Source of the DNA: Bacteroidota bacterium
GTDB lineage: Bacteria > Bacteroidota > JABWAT01
Length of the DNA stretch: 64,000 nucleotides
Reading direction: 5' to 3'
NCBI GenBank assembly: GCA_020161835.1
Contig: JAIUNL010000019.1
Span: 1 to 64,000, forward strand
Shown here one piece after another: positions 23,456 to 31,511 of the stretch. Positions within the stretch are counted from its first letter, which is position 1. Each line of letters opens with the position of its first letter. The notes under the pieces were generated by a model. It worked only from the letters and a program-made list of their open reading frames with translations, had not been told where the DNA came from and did no database searches. Both the position numbers and the translations under genes were made by a program.

Positions 23456-24682
23456 ATGAATCAAAAGCAGTTCGGACATATCGGAATTTCATTCAGATCT
23501 GCAACAGTTCAGATTCTGAATGATATGGTTATTCCTCAGGAAAAACTGGCGGAAAGGCTTCGTGCTATCCGTGAAGGAATGAACTGGGATGAACTCATGC
23601 TGGTTTCTACCTGTAACCGGATTGAATTTTACTATACCGACGAAGAAGGTTCTGAACCCGGACTTTCTCTTTTCCTTTCGCTCTGGAACCCGGGTGCTCC
23701 TCAATCGGTAATCGGTCAGTTCGAAATCACTTCAGGCGAAGAAACCGTTCGCCATCTCATGCGGGTTGCCGCTTCGGTTGAGTCAATGGTCATTGGTGAA
23801 ACCCAGATTCTTAAACAAATTAAAGATGCCCATCACGAAGCTGCAAAGTTTGGTCTTGCCGGACGGAATTTAAACTTTCTTGTCAGATCTGTGATTCAGG
23901 CCAGCAAACGGGTTTATTCTGAAACCGATATTGCGACCAATCCGGTTTCTGTAGCTTCAATGACTTACCGGAACATCCTTGACTTTACCAGCGGTCAGTG
24001 CCGCCTCACTTTTGTTGGTGCCGGTGAAGTTATTCAGTCGATGGTTCCGTACTTTTCCAAACACGGACATTTTAAATTCCATTTCGTTAACCGTACCGAA
24101 TCAAAAGCAAAAAGCCTTGCCAATCGTTTCGGAGGGACTTCAGAGTCGCTTGATTCCTTCCGCCAGAATCCGTCTGACTTTGACTGTCTGGTTTCGTGTA
24201 CCTCGGCCGATTCATTCATTCTCACTTCAACACTATTTAACCAGATCACCCACTTATTTGGAAATCATTCCCGCCTCCTGATCGATCTAGCCAACCCGAA
24301 AGATATTGATCCGGACATTGAATCTTCTTCAATTGTTAAACTTGTGAATTTGGAAGATATTGAAGGACTTGCCCTCGAGAACAACAAAAACCGTCTGACT
24401 GAAATCAGAAAAGTGGACGCCATTATTTCCGATGAGGCAGACTTGTTTTTCAGGATGATGAAAGAGCGGAATATTGATCTCCTTTTCAGCGACCTACCTG
24501 GTGAAGTTGAAACCATCAAGAAAAAAGCCATTGAAAAAATCCTCAAAACCCGGTTGAAACACCTCAATGAAGACGATCAGGCCGTTGTCAGGGAATTTGC
24601 CGATTATCTTTCCGGGAAATTTATTCAGGTTCCGCTGATCAGCGCAAAAAAAATCCTTCTTGAACGGATCGGAACGGAATAA
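23456..24682 (+). CDS. hemA: Glutamyl-tRNA reductase
   Basis: A 408-residue NADPH-dependent enzyme that reduces glutamyl-tRNA to glutamate-1-semialdehyde, the first committed step of tetrapyrrole synthesis by the C5 route. The catalytic Cys53 is in VSTCNRIEFY. VESMVIGETQILKQIKDA near residue 100 and the Rossmann segment VGAGEVIQSM near 181 follow in order, with the C-terminal dimerisation helix at the end. It overlaps hemC by one base (TAATG), so the two are coupled. HemL and HemB are not in the window. Confidence 0.95.
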   Translation: MNQKQFGHIGISFRSATVQILNDMVIPQEKLAERLRAIREGMNWDELMLVSTCNRIEFYYTDEEGSEPGLSLFLSLWNPGAPQSVIGQFEITSGEETVRHLMRVAASVESMVIGETQILKQIKDAHHEAAKFGLAGRNLNFLVRSVIQASKRVYSETDIATNPVSVASMTYRNILDFTSGQCRLTFVGAGEVIQSMVPYFSKHGHFKFHFVNRTESKAKSLANRFGGTSESLDSFRQNPSDFDCLVSCTSADSFILTSTLFNQITHLFGNHSRLLIDLANPKDIDPDIESSSIVKLVNLEDIEGLALENNKNRLTEIRKVDAIISDEADLFFRMMKERNIDLLFSDLPGEVETIKKKAIEKILKTRLKHLNEDDQAVVREFADYLSGKFIQVPLISAKKILLERIGTE

Positions 24683-26280
24683 TGCCGCTCCGTATTGGAA
24701 CCCGAGGTTCAGAACTTGCACTCTGGCAGGCTCACCGGACCCAAAAATTACTTCTCGATTTGCTTTGCGTGCACTCTGAAATCATCGTCATTAAAACTCA
24801 GGGTGATGTGGTTCAGAATATTCCGCTTTCCCAGCTTGATGGCAAAGGATTTTTCACCAAAGAAATCGAAGATGCCCTCCTTGCCGGCACCATTGATCTC
24901 GCCATCCATTCCTTAAAAGATCTTCCAACCCAATTTCCTGCAGGACTTACACTGGGTGCCATTCCTGAACGGGCAACCTGCCATGATCGTCTGATCTGCA
25001 ATCCGGCAGCGGTCGATAAATCCAATTCTTTTTTTCTGAAGGATGGATCGGTTCTCGGCACCTCGAGCAACCGGCGGATTGATCAGGTGAAGCAGTTTCA
25101 GCCGGGTTTGGAACTTAAAATGCTGCGGGGAAATGTGCCCACCCGGGTCCAAAAACTTAGAAATGGTGAGTATGATGCCATTATTCTTGCCGGTGCCGGT
25201 CTTGACCGTCTAAACGTTAATCTTACCGGACTCGAAGTTTTTGATCTTGACCCCAAATGGTTTGTCTCAGCACCCGCTCAGGGTGCATTGGGGATTGAAA
25301 TCCGTTCTGACGATAAAAAAACCGCCGGTATTATTGGTAAACTTCATGATCATGACATTGCCCGAATCGTCACACAGGAACGGAAGTTTCTCAGATTGAC
25401 TGAAGGCGGATGCCACGCATCGGTGGGTTCTCATGCTTGGCATTCAGGAAACCGGACGTATCTGTCAACCTATTGGCATGACGGAAATTCAAGCGTAAAT
25501 CTTCAGGTGGGTGACCGGGATCCAGATTCACTTGCAGAAAAAGCATTCTTACTTCACAAAAAGATCAGGGAAAAACTACCCGGCTTGGTTTGGATTGCCC
25601 GTGATGAGTCAAAATCTCAGAATTTAAAAAACTGGCTTGAAATTTCGGGAAAAACCGTGATTTGTCAGTCGGTAATAGAAACCAGAACTTTGCAAGTTCC
25701 AGGTTTGAAGGATGAAATCCAAAAAAATGCAGATCAGTCAGATTGGATGGTTTTAACCAGTCAGGCTGCCGTTATCGCTTTACTGAACCTTAACTTTTCA
25801 CTTCCTGTAAACTTAAAAATTGCCGTCATCGGTCCTGAAACGTTAAAAGCAGCAGAAAAAGCCGGCTGGACGGCCGACCTTATTTCTGAAGATGGAAATT
25901 CAGCAGGCATGGCTGACTCCTGGGCCGATCGGGTCGGAAAAGAAGGAACCGTTTTTTATCCGGCGTCCAGTTTGGCTGGAAAAGAGTTTACTTCAAAACT
26001 GACTTCACATGGATGGAAAGTTCACCAGATTCCGGTTTATGAAACCTGTCCGGTTGTCTTACCTGATCAATTTCTTGATGAGAAGAATCCGGATTTTGTT
26101 GTGGTTTATTCTGCCAGTTCAGTCGAACCGGTCGCCTCCATCCTGAAAAAAAGAAATCCATTCTGCAAATGGATTTCAATCGGACCAGCAACCTCAGCAG
26201 TAATCAGAAAACAGGGTTTTGAGCCTTTCTTCGAAGCTGCCTACCCTGAACCGGCTGAGTTACTGTTGGGAATGGTTTGA
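24682..26280 (+). CDS. HemC-HemD fusion: hydroxymethylbilane and uroporphyrinogen-III synthases
   Basis: A 532-residue bifunctional protein. Residues 1-300 are porphobilinogen deaminase: LRIGTRGSELALWQA at the N-terminus, the conserved LKMLRGNVPTRVQKL near 148, and the dipyrromethane-binding Cys in EGGCHASVG near 243. Residues 305-532 look like uroporphyrinogen-III synthase, with WMVLTSQAAVIALL, IAVIGPETLKAAEKAGW and the late VVYSASSVEPV and IGPATSAVIRKQGF. It performs two consecutive steps after HemB. No stop or frameshift divides the halves, so the fusion is real in this sequence. The stop is followed at once by a heptad array. Confidence 0.93.
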   Translation: MPLRIGTRGSELALWQAHRTQKLLLDLLCVHSEIIVIKTQGDVVQNIPLSQLDGKGFFTKEIEDALLAGTIDLAIHSLKDLPTQFPAGLTLGAIPERATCHDRLICNPAAVDKSNSFFLKDGSVLGTSSNRRIDQVKQFQPGLELKMLRGNVPTRVQKLRNGEYDAIILAGAGLDRLNVNLTGLEVFDLDPKWFVSAPAQGALGIEIRSDDKKTAGIIGKLHDHDIARIVTQERKFLRLTEGGCHASVGSHAWHSGNRTYLSTYWHDGNSSVNLQVGDRDPDSLAEKAFLLHKKIREKLPGLVWIARDESKSQNLKNWLEISGKTVICQSVIETRTLQVPGLKDEIQKNADQSDWMVLTSQAAVIALLNLNFSLPVNLKIAVIGPETLKAAEKAGWTADLISEDGNSAGMADSWADRVGKEGTVFYPASSLAGKEFTSKLTSHGWKVHQIPVYETCPVVLPDQFLDEKNPDFVVVYSASSVEPVASILKKRNPFCKWISIGPATSAVIRKQGFEPFFEAAYPEPAELLLGMV

Positions 26281-26463
26281 ATAAGTGGTAAGTGACAGGT
26301 GGTAAGTGGTAAAAAATTCAGGTCACTGAGCGAAGTCGAAGTGCCCTGAATTTTTTTAAAAATGCGAGTTAACCTTATATATTAAGCTGACGAAAACGGG
26401 CACTTCAACTCCGCTCCTTAACCGTTTTCCGACCACCTATCACCGACCACTTATCACTTACCC
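26281..26463. repeat. Paired heptad arrays with REP between convergent genes
   Basis: After hemCD: ATAAGTGGTAAGTGACAGG and so on (26281-26312), then a REP-like piece GTCACTGAGCGAAGTCGAAG (26325-26344). Before the dehydrogenase stop, on the minus strand: GGTAAGT, GATAAGT, GGTCGGT, GATAGGT, GGTCGGA (about 26429-26463). The dehydrogenase TGA stop (26454-26456) lies inside this second array. Each array is in sense orientation for the gene it ends. Confidence 0.75.
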
Positions 26464-27467
26464 CCAGTTTCAAGTACCATTCTATATCTTGCCTGATTGT
26501 GTCTCACTTTTTCAATGGCATCATTGACCTGATTCATTGGCATGACTTCGGTTTTTGCAACGACCTGATGTTTAGCTGCAAATTCAAGCATTTCGTTCAT
26601 CACTTTCACCCCGCCGATATTACTTCCGCAGATTGATTTCTGACGGCCCAGCAACAAACCGGTTGGAACGGTTATATTTCCGCCGGTCGCACCCACAAAA
26701 CACAATTTTCCGTTGGGGCGAAGCATGTTCATGTACGGCATCCAGTCGAGTGAAGCTGAAACGGTTGTAAGAATAAAATCAAAAGAATTCGCTTTTGATT
26801 TCAGTTCAGCCGGATCAGAATTCAATAGAAAATGATGAGCACCAAGTTCTTTTGCCTCGGTTGCCTTGTCAGGTGAACCCGAAATCGCCGTCGTTTCAAA
26901 TCCAAGTTTGTTCGCAAATTGAACCGCCAGATGTCCCAATCCGCCAATTCCTAAAACCGCAACTTTCATTCCTTCTTTAACCTGATATAAACGGTAGGGA
27001 GAAAAAACCGTTACACCGGCACAAAGAAGAGGTGCAGCGCTTTCAGATTCAAGATTATCAGGGAGTTTAAATGCAAAACGTTCAGATGTGATAATGGAAT
27101 CTGCAAATCCGCCATGACGACCCACACAGGTCGGCTGAGCTTTCGAACACATATTGTCCTGCCCAGAAACACACCACTCACAGGTTCCGCACGAGCCTGA
27201 CTGCCAGCCGATTCCTACCCGGTCACCCGATTTGAGTAAAGAGACAGCCGATCCGGTTTGAGTGACCGTACCCACGACTTCGTGTCCGGGAACCAGCGGG
27301 AACCTTGACATTTTCCAGTCATCATCAATCAGGTGAATGTCACTGTGACAGATTCCGCAGTGTGAAATTTTAACTTCCACATCGTTGGGTTTCAAATCTG
27401 GTTTCTGATAGTCCCACGGTGCGAGTTTGTCTTTTGCCTGATGGGCAGCATAAGCATGGATTTGCAT
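26454..27467 (-). CDS. Zinc-dependent NAD(P) alcohol dehydrogenase
   Basis: A 337-residue medium-chain dehydrogenase of the YahK/cinnamyl-alcohol type, reducing aldehydes with NADPH. Catalytic zinc ligands are in CGICHSDIH and GHEVVG (about 35-70); the structural zinc site is CGTCEWCVSGQDNMC (about 95-110). The Rossmann motif is VLGIGGLGHLAVQ near 170. The ATG at 27467 is preferred to 27473 because GGAG then sits 6 bases upstream. The final Lys codon and stop come from a heptad repeat. A palindrome at 27499-27518 upstream suggests regulation by aldehydes or electrophiles. Confidence 0.93.
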   Translation of the reverse strand: MQIHAYAAHQAKDKLAPWDYQKPDLKPNDVEVKISHCGICHSDIHLIDDDWKMSRFPLVPGHEVVGTVTQTGSAVSLLKSGDRVGIGWQSGSCGTCEWCVSGQDNMCSKAQPTCVGRHGGFADSIITSERFAFKLPDNLESESAAPLLCAGVTVFSPYRLYQVKEGMKVAVLGIGGLGHLAVQFANKLGFETTAISGSPDKATEAKELGAHHFLLNSDPAELKSKANSFDFILTTVSASLDWMPYMNMLRPNGKLCFVGATGGNITVPTGLLLGRQKSICGSNIGGVKVMNEMLEFAAKHQVVAKTEVMPMNQVNDAIEKVRHNQARYRMVLETGGK

Positions 27468-27498
27468 TTTCATCTCCGGAAAAGGGAATTAATAGACT

Positions 27499-27518
27499 GT
27501 TCTAATTTCAAATAGAAC
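27499..27518 (-). promoter_or_regulatory. Possible operator upstream of the alcohol dehydrogenase
   Basis: A perfect inverted repeat GTTCTA-N8-TAGAAC centred about 40 bases upstream of the start codon, where promoter elements are expected. The half-sites and spacing would suit a dimeric repressor or activator. No matching regulator gene is adjacent. Confidence 0.4.
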
Positions 27519-27941
27519 CTTCTATAAAGCAAACAGAATTATTGAAAATTATGTGCCCGAACAATGAGTTATAAGTGACAAGTTATAAGTTATAAGTAAC
27601 AGGAGTTATAAGTTGATTTCTTTTAACTCAGCTTGTAACCCTGACAATATTTAATTAGTTGAAAAAAACTTTTACAGAGATTTCATTTGACTCAATTTAC
27701 CTCCCAGGTTTTATTTCTAAGTTTTGCTGGATCCTGGATTGGTAAATGAACCTTGGCGGGGATCGTCACTTCTTTCAACTTATAACTTTTAACTATTATA
27801 ACTTGCGACTTATCACCCCAATACATTTGGGGATATTCACTTCATTGGGTTTGTAACTTATCGCATATAACCTATTGCCATCTTCTTCCTAATATTGTAA
27901 TGTAAAATTGAATTACGGCGTAAATAATTAAGGCACCACTC
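27519..27941. repeat. Intergenic stretch with inverted heptad arrays
   Basis: No gene is present. A forward array at 27566-27615 (TTATAAG, TGACAAG, TTATAAG, TTATAAG, TAACAGG) and reverse arrays at 27775-27818 and 27852-27873 (CAACTTATAAC, ACTTATC types) form a long interrupted inverted repeat between two divergent genes. They do not follow a present-day stop codon, so a gene may have been lost here. Confidence 0.5.
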
Positions 27942-27972
27942 TTGACAATGTAATATTTGTAAGCTAATTTTG
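27942..27972 (+). promoter_or_regulatory. Promoter of glnB
   Basis: TTG (27942-27944, within TTGACA) is followed by 20 bases and TAATTTTG (27965-27972), a full TAnnTTTG match; it also reads as TTGACA-N17-TAATTT. Overlapping it, GGCACCACTCTTGA (27932-27945) resembles a sigma-54 -24/-12 element but has GA instead of GC at -12. Confidence 0.65.
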
Positions 27973-27989
27973 TTCAAAGGCTAAAATAA

Positions 27990-28340
<351 letters not shown>

Positions 28341-28368
28341 CCTGAGCTGGTAACCCATTTATCTGAAC

Positions 28369-29673
28369 ATGGAAACGCTGATGATCACCACCCAGACCCT
28401 CACCCAGCCGGGAAGTCAGTCGGTTCAGATCAGCAGCCCGGTTTCAGAACCTGCTCAGGTTATTGCACAAACTGCAGATAATTTGTGGGTTTTAGTTGCA
28501 GCAATTTTGGTTTTTGGTATGAATCTGGGTTTCGCTTGTCTTGAAACCGGGTTAACCCGTGCCAAAAATGCAACTAATGTTCTTTTCAAGAATACAGTCA
28601 CTCCGCTGATCAGTCTGCTGATATTTGGTTTTTGCGGGTATGGCATTATGTATCCCGGTGAGGCAAGTTCAGGACAGATTTTGGGTTTTGGTGGTTTTGG
28701 ACTCATTGAAAATGAACTGAATTCTGTTGGAATTGCTTCCTGGTCAGTTTTTTTATTTCAGGCTATGTTTGCAGCCACGGCGGTCACCATTGTTTCGGGA
28801 GCTGTTGCTGAACGGATCCGGCTAAAAAGTTATTTGTTCTTTTCCGTACTGATGGTTGTTTTCATCTATCCGGTTGTAGGAATGTGGATTTGGGGTGACG
28901 GATGGATGGCACATTTTTTACCGCCTTTCCATGATTTTGCCGGTTCAACCGTGGTTCATTCGGTTGGCGGCTGGGCAGCTCTTGCCGGAATCATCATGGT
29001 GGGACCCCGGTTTGGTAAATATGTTGGAAAGCGAATTCTTCCGATTCAGGGTCACAACCTGACTTTAGCTACCATCGGAGTTTTCGTTTTATGGTTCGGA
29101 TGGTTTGGTTTTAATGGCGGATCAGTTGGTTCAGCTGATCCGCTGAAAGTTTCGTCTGTTCTCGTTAATACCTGTCTCTCTGCATCTGCTGCGGGTCTTT
29201 CTGCCATGTTTACTTCCTGGCTTTTTACTTCAAAACCTGATCACACGATGATGCTGAACGGAATTTTGGCGGGTTTGGTGTCGGTAACGGCCAGTGCAGA
29301 TCAGGTTAGCTTTTATGAATCGGCATTGATTGGTTTTGTTGGCGGAATATTGGTTGTCCTTTCTGTTCTTTTTCTGGACAAAAGAAAACTGGATGATCCG
29401 GTCGGGGCAGTACCTGTTCATCTCACAACCGGTATCTGGGGTACATTAGCCGTTGGCATTTTTGGTTCCCTTGCCGGATGGCATCAGTTTGGAGTACAGC
29501 TTACAGGAATTTTTATAGTTGGGATTTATGCTTTCGGCCTGAGTTTACTATTTTTCTATTTAATTGGAAAGTTTTCAGGTTTGAGGGTGAGTGTTTCAGA
29601 TGAGTTTGATGGTTTGGATCTCAGAGAGCACGGGTTGTCTGCCTATCCCGAGTTCACCCTGAATCAAAGATGA
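28369..29673 (+). CDS. amt: Ammonium transporter
   Basis: A 434-residue Amt/MEP/Rh channel with eleven membrane segments expected. Signature parts are FACLETGLTRAKNATNVLFK near residue 55, SGAVAERIRLKSYL near 142, FAGSTVVHSVGGWAALAG near 190 (with one pore His), the Amt motif WFGWFGFNGGS near 240, and GAVPVHLTTGIWGTLAVG near 345 with the second pore His. A longer N-terminus (about 40 residues rich in Ser, Gln and Thr) may hold a signal sequence or periplasmic extension. It is expected to be controlled by the PII protein encoded just upstream. Confidence 0.95.
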   Translation: METLMITTQTLTQPGSQSVQISSPVSEPAQVIAQTADNLWVLVAAILVFGMNLGFACLETGLTRAKNATNVLFKNTVTPLISLLIFGFCGYGIMYPGEASSGQILGFGGFGLIENELNSVGIASWSVFLFQAMFAATAVTIVSGAVAERIRLKSYLFFSVLMVVFIYPVVGMWIWGDGWMAHFLPPFHDFAGSTVVHSVGGWAALAGIIMVGPRFGKYVGKRILPIQGHNLTLATIGVFVLWFGWFGFNGGSVGSADPLKVSSVLVNTCLSASAAGLSAMFTSWLFTSKPDHTMMLNGILAGLVSVTASADQVSFYESALIGFVGGILVVLSVLFLDKRKLDDPVGAVPVHLTTGIWGTLAVGIFGSLAGWHQFGVQLTGIFIVGIYAFGLSLLFFYLIGKFSGLRVSVSDEFDGLDLREHGLSAYPEFTLNQR

Positions 29674-29678
29674 AAATG

Positions 29679-29706
29679 GATGAGTGGTAATTAGTTATTA
29701 GTTGGT
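29679..29706 (+). repeat. Short heptad array after amt
   Basis: About 28 bases containing AGTGGTA, ATTAGTT, ATTAGTT, starting a few bases after the amt stop and in sense orientation. Confidence 0.55.
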
Positions 29707-29746
29707 TTCAATTAAAAATGCACAAAAAACAAACAAGGAGTCAGTT

Positions 29747-30463
29747 ATGAAGAAAATGATGTTAATGGTTACCCTTCTCATGGGAATGGTTTCAGCAAGT
29801 TATGCACAATTCAGTGTTGGAACTGATATTGTGAGCCAATATGTATGGCGCGGTGTCCCTCAAACGGGCGCTTCTTATCAACCCTATATTGGTTATACCT
29901 TTAGTGGCATTACTGTTGGCGCATGGGCCTCAGCTCCTATTGGTGGTCTTTTGTATGAAAACGATTTATACATTGGATATGCAGGGGAAAATTTTGGTGT
30001 GACTGTAACTGATTATTATTACCCAACCTCAGTTACCGGTGCAACAGATTTCCTTTCATTTGATTCAGATACCGGCGCACATACTGTAGAATTAAGTGGT
30101 TATTTCACTTCAAACGGTTTTAAAATATTTGCTGCGGTAAATGTTTTTGCATCGAAAGCTTTTGATCCTGATCAGGCTGCCTATGCTGAACTTAGCTATA
30201 CTCAAAAAACTGAAGAGGCAATTGATGTGACCTATACAGCAGGTGCTGCATTTAAACTCAGCAATGACGAAAAGGTTGCTGGTGACTGGTATTTGCTTAC
30301 CAGCAAAAAGGGCAAAAAAGAAAGTTTTGGTATCACCAATCTTAGCGTAACTGCATCAAAAACTATTGCAATTACTGATAAGTTTTCATTGCCTGTTTAT
30401 GGTTCATATATCGTAAACCCTTATGCAAAACTTGCACTGTTTGTATTTGGCTTTAAATTCTGA
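29747..30463 (+). CDS. Outer-membrane protein, TorF-like putative porin
   Basis: A 238-residue beta-barrel-type protein. Signal peptide MKKMMLMVTLLMGMVSASYA is followed by FSVGTDIVSQYVWRG and SYQPYIGYTFSGITVGAWAS, which match the start of the TorF/Gcw_chp family, and it ends with alternating strands closing in FVFGFKF, an outer-membrane-type C-terminal Phe. The ATG at 29747 fits AAGGAG upstream and gives the clean signal; the longer frame from 29702 is not needed. Its place after glnB-amt is recurrent in related bacteria and suggests a role in nitrogen-compound passage, which remains inference. Confidence 0.75.
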   Translation: MKKMMLMVTLLMGMVSASYAQFSVGTDIVSQYVWRGVPQTGASYQPYIGYTFSGITVGAWASAPIGGLLYENDLYIGYAGENFGVTVTDYYYPTSVTGATDFLSFDSDTGAHTVELSGYFTSNGFKIFAAVNVFASKAFDPDQAAYAELSYTQKTEEAIDVTYTAGAAFKLSNDEKVAGDWYLLTSKKGKKESFGITNLSVTASKTIAITDKFSLPVYGSYIVNPYAKLALFVFGFKF

Positions 30464-30480
30464 TCCTAAGTTTTCCAATA

Positions 30481-30516
30481 AAAAAGCCGGGTCTGATTTT
30501 CAGAACCGGCTTTTTT
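30481..30516. terminator. Bidirectional rho-independent terminator
   Basis: AAAAAGCCGG...CCGGCTTTTTT with an inner CTG/CAG pair and runs of A and T on both sides. It lies between the porin and the convergent AP2-like gene and can serve both. Confidence 0.9.
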
Positions 30517-30541
30517 ATTTTTACAAAGGAAGGAAAATAGT

Positions 30542-31288
30542 TTACTTCTTTTTGGTCTTCAGTTTAACTTTCGGTTTTTTACCGGCAGATTTTATCTTTT
30601 CAACTTGTGTCTTTATTTTTTTCTCTGCCTGGTTCACCTTTCCTGTGGCAACTTTTTCCTTTTCAGCTCTTAATTTTTCTAATTTCTCCCGTTTGGCTTT
30701 CAATTCTGCTGCTTTGGCTTCTGCAATCTTTTTCTTTTCCTTTTTCGCCGTCTCAATAGCCTTCAACCGTTCAGCTTCTGAGGGCATGGGAACTGGCGGA
30801 ATGGTTTTGATCAGCTCTTCCATTTGCTTTCTGTATAAGTTGGCAAGGGTGAGAGCACGGGCTCTCCCAAGCTTGGTAATATTGAAATATTTCCGTTTCA
30901 GTTTGCCAAGCGGTTCGAGTTTAACGATGACATAAAAGTAAAGGTCGTTTCGGTGTTTTGCCTGTCTGACCAACCCAAGCGTTGGAGTAAACTCCAGTTT
31001 TTTGGGACCTTTCCGGGGAGTGTAATACTTTTTATCTGGGTGTTGCTTCAACAGCTCTGCCAAATAATCATCTGCAGCCTTTTTTGATTTTGCGATTCCA
31101 CCAAATTTGCTGTCAGAAAATGCTTTTGAAAGCATGACGCCATCAATCTTCATTCTGAGGTAATAACCTGTAAACTTCTTCGTTTCAATTCTTACAATGT
31201 ACCTGGGTGAAGGCTTGGCAAGATTTTTTTTCAGCCATTCTTTTTTCTTTTTTGTCGATTTTGCTATGAAAGGTTCTGTGGGCACCAT
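30542..31288 (-). CDS. Basic protein with two AP2-like DNA-binding domains and a Lys-rich tail
   Basis: A 248-residue highly basic protein. Two modules of about 50 residues follow each other: YYLRMKIDGVMLSKAFSDSK...KKAADDYLAELL (about 38-75) and YFYVIVKLEPLGKLKRKYF...RARALTLANLYRKQM (about 108-150). Both show the strand-strand-strand-helix pattern of bacterial AP2-like domains. From about residue 170 the chain is a helical Lys/Ala/Glu tail ending PKVKLKTKKK, like histone H1-type tails. The ATG at 31288 is chosen over the TTG at 31327, which lies in the promoter. A nucleoid or regulatory role is inference; I know no named homologue. Confidence 0.6.
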   Translation of the reverse strand: MVPTEPFIAKSTKKKKEWLKKNLAKPSPRYIVRIETKKFTGYYLRMKIDGVMLSKAFSDSKFGGIAKSKKAADDYLAELLKQHPDKKYYTPRKGPKKLEFTPTLGLVRQAKHRNDLYFYVIVKLEPLGKLKRKYFNITKLGRARALTLANLYRKQMEELIKTIPPVPMPSEAERLKAIETAKKEKKKIAEAKAAELKAKREKLEKLRAEKEKVATGKVNQAEKKIKTQVEKIKSAGKKPKVKLKTKKK

Positions 31289-31324
31289 TTTTAAATATAT
31301 CCGGTTCTTTAGATTGTTAATAAA

Positions 31325-31356
31325 CAAAGATATAGGTAATGATTTTAAAAACGCAA
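31325..31356 (-). promoter_or_regulatory. Promoter of the AP2-like gene
   Basis: On the minus strand TTG (31354-31356), 21 bases, then TATCTTTG (31325-31332). This leaves a 36-base leader before the ATG at 31288. Confidence 0.6.
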
Positions 31357-31511
31357 AAAATTATTCGTGAGTGAGGATATGTTAGAAAAAATTATTAAAC
31401 CGACCTTTTTCTCTCTTTAAAAAATTTAAATTATTAGAGTAACATTAGAAAATTATGTCACAATAGAGTAAAATAAGATTATATTTACGAAAAACTGATA
31501 AGGATTCAACC

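Noticed and set aside
30423-30935. 170-codon frame opposite the AP2-like gene, rich in Phe and Ser
   Set aside because: The Phe/Ser richness is the antisense image of the Lys/Glu-rich tail; it also crosses the terminator at 30481.
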